From the NCBI GenBank assembly GCA_035537095.1, contig DATLMV010000145.1, positions 1 to 24,491 on the forward strand: DNA of 24,491 nucleotides, in the 5' to 3' direction. Position 1 is the stretch's first letter. The number at the start of each line of letters is the position of its first letter. The notes under the pieces are model-generated. The model worked only from the letters and a program-made list of their open reading frames with translations. It searched no databases and was not told where the DNA came from. Shown piece by piece: positions 17,287 through 24,491 of this stretch. The position numbers and the translations under genes are program-made. The stretch is from DASWNP01 sp035537095. GTDB taxonomy: Bacteria > Acidobacteriota > Blastocatellia > Pyrinomonadales > Pyrinomonadaceae.

Positions 17287-17836
17287 CCGCTCCGCAAGCT
17301 TCGCGCCGCCGCCGTCCGTGCGCGTCTCGAATCCGTCTCTGACGAGTTGAGGTGAGGGTGATTTCAAATGTAGCACGCGCCGCGCGCCGCCCGCTACGTT
17401 TTTTCTCTGCCGCCCCCCTGCCGCTCGACCGTGATTTTCCGGCCCGCCTGCTGCTATAATGCGCACACTCGCGGAAGCTACCGGCACGAAGGAGACGACG
17501 GCGGACGACGGCGCAAAAGCGTCGCCCGCGTACGGCGCGACGAGTGGGCGCGGGCGACGGGCGGAGGCTGCGGAAGCGCGCGAACGAGTGCGCAACCTCT
17601 TGAGCGTCGCGGACATCAAAGGATGTCCGACAATTTCTGACGGGCTGAAAATTCAATTTCTCCGTTTTTTTCCATTGAATACGCTGCTCAGCGTTCTTGT
17701 CCGAACCGCACGCCGCGCTTGCAGGCGAAGGGTCGCGGATTTTGGTTGAAGCCCATCGCGCTCAGCCGTCCGGGTTGAGTGAACTTTTTCCGTGAGGCCG
17801 CCAACAAGGGTTCACGAGTTCTTGGAGACTTTCTTT
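17287..17836. other. Gene-free divergent spacer with a possible plus-strand promoter
   Basis: About 550 bases between the ATPase gene (minus) and the M48 protease gene (plus). TATAAT stands at 17455-17460, and a weak TGATTT at 17432-17437 has a 17-nt spacer, so transcription toward the protease could start near 17467, leaving a leader of about 370 nt. An imperfect palindrome ACGCTG-CT-CAGCGT is at 17681-17694. Open frames here (for example 17459-17749 plus) begin inside the -10 box and show no family features. I see no RNA gene that I can name. Confidence 0.45.
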
Positions 17837-19069
17837 ATGCACAGACATTTCTCCCGCGCCGCCACCGCGCTCACGCTCGTCGCCAGCCTCTCGCTCGGCT
17901 CTCTGGCCGCCGTCGCCGCGCCGCGACAGACGCCGCCGCCCGCCGCCGACGCTGCCAAGACCGCCAAAAAAGATTCCAAAGATTCAAAGGCCAAGAAGGA
18001 TTCCAAAGACGAGAAGGCCGCGACCACCGCGCAGAAGCCGCTCGACCCCAATCGCCCGCTTCAGCCCAACGAAGACCCGCGCCTCATCGGTAAGCGCAAC
18101 ATCAACGACGGATTCTTCAACAAGGGCATCTTCTCCGGCGGCTCGCTCTCGGACGAGGTGCAGTTGGGCCGCCAGTTGGCGGCGGAAGTTGACCGTCAGG
18201 CCAAGTTCGTTGACGATCCCATCATCACGGAATACGTCAACCGCGTCGGGCAGAACATCGTGCTCCATTCCGACGCCAAGATTCCCTTCACCATCAAAGT
18301 TATTGACACCGACGAGGCCAACGCCTTCGCGCTCCCCGGCGGCTTCTTCTACGTCAACAAGGGACTCATCCTCGCCGCCGAAAACGAAGCGGAACTGGCG
18401 GGCGTGATGGCGCACGAAATCGCGCACGTCACGGCGCGTCACGCCGTCGAGAACCAGCGCAAAGGGATGCTCGCCGACCTCGCTCTGACCGCCGGTTCGA
18501 TTTTCCTCGGGGGCTTGGGCGGGATGGCGATTCTCAACGGCGCGCAGTTCGGCGCGCTGCTCGGCTTTATGAAGTTCAGCCGCAGCGCCGAGTCCGAGGC
18601 CGACCGTCTCGGCGTCCAATATCTCTACGCCGCCGGTTACGACCCCGGCGCGATGTCCACGATGTTCGAGAAGCTGCTGGCGAAGAACAAGAAGAAGCCG
18701 GGGCTCATCTCGAAGGCGTTCGCCACGCACCCGCAGACGACCGACCGCATGGAAGCCTCGCGCGATCTGGTCGCGCGCTTCCCCGACCGCGAGGAATATG
18801 TCCTCAGCACCTCGGAGTTTCAGCGCGTCAAGGCGCGTCTCATGCGTCTCTCGAACTCGCGCGCCTCGACGACCGGCGACATCGCCCCCGGCGACGACGG
18901 CGCACCCGGACGCCCAACCTTGAAGCGTCGGCAGCCTCCGGCGTCGGACGATTCGACCACGCCGACGGACGGCAAGCCCGCCGAACAGAAGGACGCGCCG
19001 CCCCAACTCAAACGCCGCAGCGAACCGCCTGCCACGCAGCCCGCTCCGGCCAGCAGCCCGACCCCTTAA
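17837..19069 (+). CDS. Secreted M48-family zinc metalloprotease
   Basis: 410 residues. ATG 17837 has GGAGA 8 nt upstream; an earlier in-frame start at 17792 is not needed. The N-terminus is a Sec signal peptide (MHRHFSRAATALTLVASLSL, cleavage likely after AVAA near residue 28), then a Lys/Ala/Asp-rich linker (about 35-70). The peptidase domain carries the zinc motif HEIAH (193-197) and the third ligand in ESEAD (Glu252), with GGFFYVNKGL before it and THPQTTDRM after. The C-terminal 60 residues are Pro-rich, with a repeated LKRR motif followed by Pro-rich stretches. Relatives (BepA/LoiP-like) degrade or refold misassembled outer-membrane proteins in the periplasm; there is no lipobox Cys here and no TPR domain. 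The gene is a single unit ended by a strong terminator. Confidence 0.93.
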   Translation: MHRHFSRAATALTLVASLSLGSLAAVAAPRQTPPPAADAAKTAKKDSKDSKAKKDSKDEKAATTAQKPLDPNRPLQPNEDPRLIGKRNINDGFFNKGIFSGGSLSDEVQLGRQLAAEVDRQAKFVDDPIITEYVNRVGQNIVLHSDAKIPFTIKVIDTDEANAFALPGGFFYVNKGLILAAENEAELAGVMAHEIAHVTARHAVENQRKGMLADLALTAGSIFLGGLGGMAILNGAQFGALLGFMKFSRSAESEADRLGVQYLYAAGYDPGAMSTMFEKLLAKNKKKPGLISKAFATHPQTTDRMEASRDLVARFPDREEYVLSTSEFQRVKARLMRLSNSRASTTGDIAPGDDGAPGRPTLKRRQPPASDDSTTPTDGKPAEQKDAPPQLKRRSEPPATQPAPASSPTP

Positions 19070-19092
19070 ACGGGAAACGCGAACGGGAATTT

Positions 19093-19138
19093 AAGAAGGC
19101 TCTCCGGTTAGATACCGGAGAGCCTTCTTCTATTTTGT
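19093..19138 (+). terminator. Strong intrinsic terminator after the M48 gene
   Basis: A perfect 15-bp stem (19093-19107 with 19115-19129; GAAGGCTCTCCGG core), a 7-nt loop and a T-rich tail (CTATTTTGTC). It separates the protease from the ribosomal-protein cluster. Confidence 0.93.
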
Positions 19139-19260
19139 CTTATAACTCCCGCCCGTTTCTCTTCGTCTTAGAACCCGCGCCCGCCGTTCTCCGGCGACGA
19201 AGGGCGGAATTTCTGGCCGTCTCGAAAAGACGGCTTCCCTCTGTTCGTGCCAACCGCAGC

Positions 19261-19289
19261 TTGACAATTATTCAGCCGTTTTTTATTCT
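19261..19289 (+). promoter_or_regulatory. Sigma70-type promoter of the rplM-rpsI cluster
   Basis: A perfect TTGACA (19261-19266), a 17-nt AT-rich spacer and TATTCT (19284-19289; five of six match TATAAT) stand 44 nt before the rplM ATG. This is the best promoter in the window. Just upstream, GCCGTCT and AGACGGC (about 19217-19234) form a small hairpin. Confidence 0.85.
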
Positions 19290-19332
19290 ACCCGTTCGCG
19301 TTTAAAGCGCTAAATTAAGAGAGAGTTATCTT

Positions 19333-19785
19333 ATGTCAACAAGTTTTCCGAGCGGAACGGGTCTCGCAGAGAATCGCAAGTGGTACGTCGTGGATGCGGC
19401 GGGTCAGACCGTCGGGCGGCTCGCCACCGAAGTGGCGCGCGTGCTCTCGGGCAAAAACAACCCGATGTGGACGCCTTTCATGGACATGGGCGACCACGTC
19501 ATCGTCATCAACGCGCGTCTCGCCGTCTTCAAAGGCTCGAAGATGGAGCAGAAGATGTATCGCCATCACACGCTCTATCCGGGCGGGCTGCGCGAGATTT
19601 CCGTGCGCGACCAGTTTGCCAAGCATCCCGAGCGCGTCATCGAACTGGCGGTCAGAGGCATGCTGCCGAAGTCCAAACTCGGCAAAGCGATGGGCAAGAA
19701 GCTCAAGGTTTACGGCGGGGCCGAACACCCGCATTCCGCGCAGCAACCCCAACCGCTCACCATTGACGAGCGCGCGCGCAGTTAG
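19333..19785 (+). CDS. rplM: 50S ribosomal protein L13
   Basis: 150 residues, family length. Typical segments: WYVVDAAGQTVGRLATEVAR (17-36), MDMGDHVIVINA, the YRHHTLYPGG motif and the RGMLPKSKLG segment near the C-terminus. L13 binds 23S rRNA early in 50S assembly. ATG at 19333 is preceded by a GA-rich AGAGAG site. First gene after the promoter at 19261 and 42 nt before rpsI, the usual pairing. Confidence 0.98.
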   Translation: MSTSFPSGTGLAENRKWYVVDAAGQTVGRLATEVARVLSGKNNPMWTPFMDMGDHVIVINARLAVFKGSKMEQKMYRHHTLYPGGLREISVRDQFAKHPERVIELAVRGMLPKSKLGKAMGKKLKVYGGAEHPHSAQQPQPLTIDERARS

Positions 19786-19827
19786 AAACTCTATTTGCAT
19801 CAACGAAATATTTAAGGACGAAAAGCT

Positions 19828-20220
19828 GTGGCAGAGATTCAGTATTACGGAACGGGACGGCGCAAAACCTCGACGGCGCGCGTCTATTTGCGCCCCGGAA
19901 CGGGCGAAGTTCGCGTCAATCGCAAAACCTTCGAGCAGTATTTCCCCAATCAAGCCCTGCGGATGATTATCCACCAGCCCTTGCAGTTGACCGAGACGGC
20001 GAACAAGTTCGACATCGTCGTCAACGTCGCGGGCGGCGGCCCCGCAGGACAGGCGGGCGCGATTCGCCACGGCATCACGCGCGCCCTGATGGAGTTCAAC
20101 GCCGACCTCCGGCCCACCCTCAAACATGCCGGACTCGTCACGCGCGACCCGCGCATCAAGGAACGCAAGAAGTACGGTCAGAAGGGCGCACGCAAGCGCT
20201 TCCAGTTCTCGAAACGATAG
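19828..20220 (+). CDS. rpsI: 30S ribosomal protein S9
   Basis: 130 residues starting with GTG; AAGGA at 19814-19818 is 9 nt upstream. The sequence runs from EIQYYGTGRRKTSTARVYLR to the basic tail GARKRFQFSKR, whose last residues reach the P-site tRNA in the 30S subunit. GRRKTSTARV and the GGGPAGQAGAIRHGI loop are diagnostic. A heptad hairpin follows its stop by 5 nt, with a T tract after it. Confidence 0.98.
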   Translation: MAEIQYYGTGRRKTSTARVYLRPGTGEVRVNRKTFEQYFPNQALRMIIHQPLQLTETANKFDIVVNVAGGGPAGQAGAIRHGITRALMEFNADLRPTLKHAGLVTRDPRIKERKKYGQKGARKRFQFSKR

Positions 20221-20225
20221 AGAGG

Positions 20226-20306
20226 ACAGTGACGAGTCAAGAGTGACGAGTGACGAGCAAGAAAATGCTTTTAACTTGTCACTCATCACTTTCCACTCGT
20301 CACTGT
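20226..20306 (+). repeat. Heptad-repeat inverted element, locus D (rpsI/rpsB gap)
   Basis: The 5' arm at 20226-20261 is built of GTGACGA-type units; the 3' arm at 20275-20306 is its complement apart from a 4-nt gap near the loop and a few mismatches. The loop is 13 nt. The arm starts 5 nt after the rpsI stop codon, and TTTT follows the 3' arm, so it could work as an intrinsic terminator or attenuator. Confidence 0.85.
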
Positions 20307-20331
20307 TTTTGACATTCCATTGCCGCGTCTC

Positions 20332-20400
20332 GATTGGTTGTTTCTTTGCCCGTTGTAAGGAGAGATTGCTCGCGGGCGCGGCGAGTACATTAAACCAATC
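20332..20400 (+). promoter_or_regulatory. Possible structured leader of rpsB
   Basis: GATTGGTT (20332-20339) and AACCAATC (20393-20400) form an 8-bp outer stem. Inside it CTCGC (20369-20373) pairs with GCGAG (20381-20385), extended by two more pairs. The structure ends 6 nt before the rpsB Shine-Dalgarno. TTGACA occurs at 20309-20314 but has no fitting -10 box. Ribosomal S2 leaders are autoregulated in several bacteria; whether this one is cannot be told from one sequence. Confidence 0.4.
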
Positions 20401-20421
20401 CAGTTGAAGGAGGCTTTACTT

Positions 20422-21504
20422 TTGGTATCCGTCACAATGAAAGAACTCTTGGAGGCCGGTGTTCACTTCGGCCATCAAGTCAGGCGCTGGAATCCGAAGA
20501 TGAAGGAGTTTATCTTCGGCGAGCGCAACGGCATCAGCATCATTGACCTGCAAAAAACCCAACGCCTCTTCCGCGACGCCATCCAGTACGTGACCGGACT
20601 GATGGGCGAGGATCGCGGGCGCACGCTCCTTTTCGTCGGCACGAAGCGACAGGCGCAGGACGCCATCCGCGAAGAAGCCGAGCGCGCCGGTCAGTTCTAC
20701 ATCAATCAACGCTGGCTCGGCGGTCTTCTGACCAACTTTCAGACCGTGCAGAAATCAATCAAACGCCTGCGCGATTTGGAGTCCATGCAGACCGACGGTC
20801 GCTACGAGATGCTCACCAAAAAGGAGCGCATCAAGCTCGACCGCGAGCGCGAGATTTTGGAGAAGAACCTCTCCGGCATCAAGAACATGAACCGCGTGCC
20901 CGATGCCATCTTTATCATAGACGTGCGGAAGGAAGAGATTGCCGTCGCGGAAGCGAACCGCCTCGGCATCCCCGTCATCGCCGTCGTTGACACCAACTGC
21001 TCGCCCGAAGGCATTGACTACGTGATTCCCGGCAACGACGACGCGCTGCGCGCCGTCCGCCTGTTTGCTTCACGCATCGCCGACGCCGTCATCGAAGGCG
21101 CGCAGATGCGCTCGAAGGCAACCGAGGACGAGGAGGGCGCGGCAGCCGGAGCGGCGTCAGCCGAACAACCCGCCGCGACCGCGACCGACGCGGGCAGCAA
21201 CGCGGGCCTTCCGCCCGTCTCGACATCGAGCGTCACCACGCAGCGCGACCCCGGCGCACAGGCGCAGAACTTCGCCGACATGGAAGCCAGCGCGCCTTCA
21301 GCCGAGACGCAGGTCTCAGTCCCCGGCAATCAGGGTTTCGGGCGGACGGGACAACAGCCGGACAGCGTCGGCGACCATCCGCAGGCGGGGACGGGCGCAC
21401 CCGTGCGCGGCGCGTCGGGCGGCGGCAGCGACGAGAGCGAACTGCGCGGGCAGTCTTCTGCCGAACAGGAGAAGGGCGCGGAGTCGGTCGGCGTGGCGAG
21501 CTAA
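20422..21504 (+). CDS. rpsB: 30S ribosomal protein S2 with long C-terminal extension
   Basis: The start is taken as TTG at 20422, since AAGGAGG (20407-20413) lies 8 nt upstream; the next ATG (20437) would be 23 nt away. This gives 360 residues beginning MVSVTMKELLEAGVHFGHQ. The S2 core runs to about residue 231: QRWLGGLLTNFQTVQKSIKR, the DAIFIIDVRKEEIAVAEANR segment, and GIPVIAVVDTNCSPEGIDYV. The last 129 or so residues are Ala/Gly/Ser/Gln/Glu-rich and look disordered; most bacterial S2 proteins end near 230-260. S2 joins late to the 30S subunit and helps recruit S1. tsf follows, the usual order. Confidence 0.96.
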   Translation: MVSVTMKELLEAGVHFGHQVRRWNPKMKEFIFGERNGISIIDLQKTQRLFRDAIQYVTGLMGEDRGRTLLFVGTKRQAQDAIREEAERAGQFYINQRWLGGLLTNFQTVQKSIKRLRDLESMQTDGRYEMLTKKERIKLDREREILEKNLSGIKNMNRVPDAIFIIDVRKEEIAVAEANRLGIPVIAVVDTNCSPEGIDYVIPGNDDALRAVRLFASRIADAVIEGAQMRSKATEDEEGAAAGAASAEQPAATATDAGSNAGLPPVSTSSVTTQRDPGAQAQNFADMEASAPSAETQVSVPGNQGFGRTGQQPDSVGDHPQAGTGAPVRGASGGGSDESELRGQSSAEQEKGAESVGVAS

Positions 21505-21548
21505 AGGCCAGAACCAGCACGGGTCACAGAACCTATTTTTTTTCGGCG

Positions 21549-21595
21549 AGCGCAGCCTCCAGAAGCGGACATCCCGCCGGGCTGCGCTTTCATTT
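21549..21595 (+). terminator. Probable terminator after rpsB
   Basis: AGCGCAGCC (21549-21557) and GGCTGCGCT (21580-21588) form a perfect 9-bp stem over a 22-nt loop, followed by TTCATTT. A T8 run lies just before the stem. Likely partial termination or attenuation between rpsB and tsf. Confidence 0.55.
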
Positions 21596-21687
21596 AGTAA
21601 ATCGTGATTAGTAAATCGTAAATCGTGAATCGTAAATAGAAAGAAAAGGGTTTTATCTATTCACGATTGACGATTGACGATTGACGA
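21595..21687 (+). repeat. Heptad-repeat inverted element, locus E (rpsB/tsf gap)
   Basis: The 5' tandem array at 21595-21640 uses units TAAATCG, TGATTAG and TGAATCG; its last 32 nt (21609-21640) match the 3' arm (21656-21687, units TTGACGA) at 27 of 32 positions. The loop is 15 nt. It ends 4 nt before the tsf Shine-Dalgarno (AAGGAG, 21692-21697). Shares its unit with locus G. Confidence 0.83.
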
Positions 21688-21707
21688 GTTGAAGGAGATT
21701 TCGAGAC

Positions 21708-22377
<670 letters not shown>

Positions 22378-22379
<2 letters not shown>

Positions 22380-22488
22380 GGCAAAAGTAGAAAGGTGAAA
22401 GGAAAAAGTTAAGGAGCGAAGATAAAGGGGCGGGCGACACAGGAAGCAGACCTCTTCACTTTGCCTTTTAACTTTTCACTTTTGCCTT
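22378..22488 (+). repeat. Heptad-repeat inverted element, locus F (tsf/pyrH gap)
   Basis: The 5' arm, about 22378-22414, is purine-rich with units like AAAAGTA, GAAAGGT and GAAAGGA. The 3' arm at 22454-22488 reads, in reverse complement, CAAAAGT, GAAAAGT and TAAAAGG. The first 11 nt pair perfectly, the rest with a few mismatches and one gap. The loop is about 39 nt. It begins on the last two bases of the tsf stop codon and ends 12 nt before the pyrH ATG. Confidence 0.8.
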
Positions 22489-22500
22489 CGGATTCTTCAG

Positions 22501-23277
22501 ATGCAGGTCGAACAACAGGCAGGGACGGGGCCGGAGGACGCGCCGGTCTATCGTCGCATCCTTCTGAAAGCTTCGGGCGAGGCTTTGATGGGCGCGCAGA
22601 ACTACGGCGTTGACGTGGGCGTGGCGCGCGAAGTCGCCGAACAGGTGCGCGACATACACCTGCTCGGCGTCGAAGTTGCCATCGTCGTCGGCGGGGGCAA
22701 CATCTTTCGCGGCGTCTCGGAGAGCGCGGGCAACATGGACAGGTCGTCCGCCGACTACATCGGCATGCTGGCGACCGTGATGAACTCCGTCGTCTTGCAG
22801 GACGCGTTGGAGAAGGCGGGCGTCCACACGCGCATTCTTTCGGCCATCAATATCCCGCAGGTCGCAGAGCCTTTCATCCGCCGCCGCGCGATTCGTCATC
22901 TCGAAAAGGGGCGCGTCGTCATCTTCGCCGCCGGAACCGGCAATCCCTATTTCACGACCGACTCGGCTGCCGCCCTGCGCGCGCTCGAAATCCGTGCCGA
23001 CGTGATTTTGAAGGCGACCAAAGTTGACGGCATCTATTCAGCCGACCCCGTCAAGGACGCTACCGCGACGCGCTACGATTGCATCACGTATCAAGAGGTG
23101 CTCGAACAACAGTTGAAGGTGATGGACGCCTCCGCCATCTCGCTCTGCATGGACAACGACCTCCCCATCGTCGTCTTCAACATGCGAACGCACGGCAACA
23201 TCATGCGTGTCGTCAAAGGTGCGGCGGGCATCGGCACGCGCGTCTGTTTGAACAAACCGGAAGATAGTAAATCGTGA
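22501..23277 (+). CDS. pyrH: UMP kinase
   Basis: 258 residues. PyrH phosphorylates UMP to UDP in pyrimidine supply and is often encoded between tsf and frr. Seen: YRRILLKASGEALMG (N-terminal nucleotide loop), VVGGGNIFRG, and the segment GTGNPYFTTDSAAALRALEI, then DVILKATKVDGIYSADPVKD and SLCMDNDLPIVVFNM. ATG 22501 has no Shine-Dalgarno, because the heptad hairpin occupies the site; the first 16 residues before YRRILLK are longer than usual. The last residues (Ser-Lys-Ser) and the stop TGA (23275-23277) are provided by the next heptad element. Confidence 0.97.
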   Translation: MQVEQQAGTGPEDAPVYRRILLKASGEALMGAQNYGVDVGVAREVAEQVRDIHLLGVEVAIVVGGGNIFRGVSESAGNMDRSSADYIGMLATVMNSVVLQDALEKAGVHTRILSAINIPQVAEPFIRRRAIRHLEKGRVVIFAAGTGNPYFTTDSAAALRALEIRADVILKATKVDGIYSADPVKDATATRYDCITYQEVLEQQLKVMDASAISLCMDNDLPIVVFNMRTHGNIMRVVKGAAGIGTRVCLNKPEDSKS

Positions 23278-23340
23278 ATCGTAAATCGTGAATAGATAAA
23301 ACCTGTTCCTTCTATTCACGATTTACGATTTACTATTCAC
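23266..23340 (+). repeat. Heptad-repeat inverted element, locus G (pyrH/frr gap)
   Basis: The 5' arm 23266-23296 uses units TAAATCG and TGAATCG; the 3' arm 23311-23340 is its complement at 26 of 30 positions, with the 20 nt next to the loop perfect. The loop is 14 nt. The pyrH stop codon lies inside the 5' arm, and the frr Shine-Dalgarno (GGAG, 23341-23344) starts at the base after the 3' arm. Confidence 0.9.
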
Positions 23341-23350
23341 GGAGAAAATC

Positions 23351-23911
23351 ATGAGTGAGAAGGATGTGATCAAAGAGACGCGCCCGCGTATGGAGGGGGC
23401 GGTGGAAGATTTGCGGCGCAAGCTGACGACGATTCGCACGGGGCGCGCAGCCGTCAGCCTGCTCGATTCGGTGGTCGTCGAATATTACGGGACGCCGACG
23501 CCGCTCAACCAGATGGCCTCCGTCCACGCGCCCGAGCCGCAGATGTTGACCGTCCAGCCGTGGGATCAGAGCCAACTCGGCGTGATTGAGAAGGCCATCC
23601 GTTCGTCCGACCTCGGCTTGAACCCTTCGAACGACGGTAAGGTCGTCCGCGTGCCGATCCCTGCGCTGACCGAGGAGCGGCGCAAGCAACTCGCCAAGCA
23701 GATTCATGAATACGCGGAGGAGCACCGGACGGCGATTCGCAACGTGCGGCGCGACGCCAACGAGCGTCTCAAGAAGATGCTCAAAGACAAAGCCATCTCC
23801 GAAGACAACGAGCGCGACGGAATCGAAGAGGTGCAGAAGCTCACCAACACATACATCGGCAAGGTTGACGAACTGGCGAAGACCAAAGAACAGGAAATCC
23901 TGAGCGTCTGA
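23351..23911 (+). CDS. frr: Ribosome recycling factor
   Basis: 186 residues, exact family length. RRF with EF-G splits the ribosome after termination. Segments: the helical domain start with LRRKLTTIRTGRAAVSLLDS, YYGTPTPLNQMASVHAPEPQ, the AIRSSDLGLNPSNDGKVVRV hinge region, and RRDANERLKKMLKDKAISED in the long helix. ATG 23351 with GGAG 6 nt upstream. Last gene of the cluster; a two-way terminator follows. Confidence 0.98.
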   Translation: MSEKDVIKETRPRMEGAVEDLRRKLTTIRTGRAAVSLLDSVVVEYYGTPTPLNQMASVHAPEPQMLTVQPWDQSQLGVIEKAIRSSDLGLNPSNDGKVVRVPIPALTEERRKQLAKQIHEYAEEHRTAIRNVRRDANERLKKMLKDKAISEDNERDGIEEVQKLTNTYIGKVDELAKTKEQEILSV

Positions 23912-24003
23912 CGCGCGACACGAAGACCGCGACGGCGAGACGGAAAACATTCCGTTCTTTATCCGCCCTTCGCGTTTCGACTTCGCCGTGCCGTTACAGT
24001 TTC

Positions 24004-24053
24004 AAAAAGCAGAGGCCGCTTAAACTCTAAAGTTTAAGCGGCCTCTGCTTTTT
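24004..24053. terminator. Bidirectional intrinsic terminator between frr and the receptor gene
   Basis: A perfect 23-bp inverted repeat (24004-24026 with 24031-24053) around a CTAA loop. A5 on the left and T5 on the right give a U tract in both directions, fitting two convergent genes. Confidence 0.94.
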
Positions 24054-24080
24054 GTTGATGCCTCGCTTCGTTTACCGGCG

Positions 24081-24491
24081 TTAGAAGTTGAAGCGAACCT
24101 GACCTTGAACGCGACGGTTGCCCGCCGCAGGGTTGCCGCCGCCGCCGAAGCCGCCGCCGAGTGAAGAGAGCGAGAGGCCGAAGTTGGGCGAAACCAGATT
24201 GCCGTTGGGCACGCTCAGATTGGCGCGGTTAAAGAGGTTCTGGATGTTGACGGAGAAGGTCAGCGAATAGCGTTTGCCCTCCGCCGCGCCGCCGGGGCCG
24301 CCGCCGCCGGGGCCACCACCGGGGCCGCCCGGCCCTCTCTGGCCGCCGCCGCCACCGCCGCCCGGCCCGCCACCCTGCGCGACCACCACAGTTCCGCCGC
24401 CGCCGCGACGTGCGCCGCCCGCAGCGCCGCCGCGTCCGCCGCCACCGCCCTGCGGCGACGCTGCCGCCGCAGCCTTCGCGCCGGGCAGGTC
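24081..24491 (-). CDS. C-terminus of an Oar-like TonB-dependent outer-membrane receptor (5' part outside window)
   Basis: The frame is open from the right edge to the stop TAA at 24081-24083, giving 136 visible residues. The final part is the last beta strands of an outer-membrane barrel: YSLTFSVNIQNLFNRANLSV, then NGNLVSPNFG, and the closing strand RRVQGQVRFNF ending in Phe, the usual BAM recognition end. This ending is typical of the very large Oar-like/carboxypeptidase-regulatory-domain receptors numerous in Acidobacteriota. Before it lies an extremely Gly-rich stretch of about 60 residues (Gly with some Arg, Pro, Ala), interrupted by TVVVAQ, probably an extracellular loop. No start is visible, so the GTG at 24389 is internal. 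Confidence 0.82.
   Translation of the reverse strand, partial: DLPGAKAAAAASPQGGGGGRGGAAGGARRGGGGTVVVAQGGGPGGGGGGGQRGPGGPGGGPGGGGPGGAAEGKRYSLTFSVNIQNLFNRANLSVPNGNLVSPNFGLSLSSLGGGFGGGGNPAAGNRRVQGQVRFNF

Noticed and set aside
17287..17619. Upstream extension of the large ATPase frame (111 residues)
   Set aside because: Low-complexity Arg/Ala/Ser-rich translation with no domain; typical of an open frame by chance in GC-rich DNA. ATG 17286 lies just before recognisable protein, though its own ribosome-binding site is too close to be ideal.
17459..17749. 96-residue plus-strand open frame in the ATPase/M48 spacer
   Set aside because: Its ATG lies in the TATAAT box, it has no ribosome-binding site, and the translation shows no family feature.
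23912..24000. Possible GC-rich eighth heptad hairpin after frr
   Set aside because: GAGACGG-like and CGAAACG-like strings hint at purine/pyrimidine arms, but pairing is poor and no steady 7-nt period can be followed.

Overview
The window is about 24.5 kb of GC-rich bacterial chromosome. Three things point to Acidobacteriota, perhaps a Blastocatellia-type lineage, though this is inference and not proof: two bacillithiol genes (bshC and a YpdA-type reductase), the C-terminus of an Oar-like TonB-dependent receptor with a Gly-rich insertion, and the rplM-rpsI-rpsB-tsf-pyrH-frr order. TTG and GTG starts with good ribosome-binding sites are common here.

Layout. 1-4784 (minus strand): an HOGA/DapA-type aldolase, then bshC, then mutL, which runs off the left edge. 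4785-5300: a gene-free divergent spacer. 5301-9600 (plus): a large patatin-like lipase with a multi-pass membrane insert, then ypdA. 9601-10681: an AT-richer island with a solitary Mrr-type restriction endonuclease. 10682-17286 (minus): a 1213-residue P-loop ATPase resembling BrxC/PglY, a DUF2520 Rossmann protein overlapping its end, a small two-TM protein and an ACT-domain malic enzyme. 17287-17836: a second gene-free divergent spacer. 17837-23911 (plus): a secreted M48 metalloprotease with a strong terminator, then a sigma70-type promoter and the translation cluster rplM, rpsI, rpsB, tsf, pyrH, frr, closed by a two-way terminator. 24081-24491 (minus): the end of the TonB-receptor-like gene.

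The most unusual signal lies between the genes. Seven junctions between co-directional genes hold an inverted repeat whose arms are about 30-45 nt long and are built from tandem, slightly degenerate 7-nt units. The unit differs from locus to locus (TTAGATG, GTGACGA, TAAATCG, GAAAAGT, GGGGAAA types), but the architecture is constant. Relative to transcription, the purine-rich, C-poor arm is always 5' and the pyrimidine-rich arm always 3'. The element usually starts at or within a few bases of the upstream stop codon and often reaches to the next ribosome-binding site. At one locus it supplies a stop codon, and at another it appears to be translated as a protein N-terminus. A one-armed version lies in the aldolase/patatin spacer. 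I know of no described family like this in Acidobacteriota; the nearest known analogy is the heptameric STRR repeats of filamentous cyanobacteria.

How the genes fit together: the right third is core translation and growth (ribosomal proteins, EF-Ts, UMP kinase, ribosome recycling). The left part mixes DNA repair (MutL), thiol redox (BshC makes bacillithiol, YpdA reduces its disulfide) and envelope lipid turnover (patatin). The Mrr nuclease and perhaps the BrxC/PglY-like ATPase are defence-type genes.
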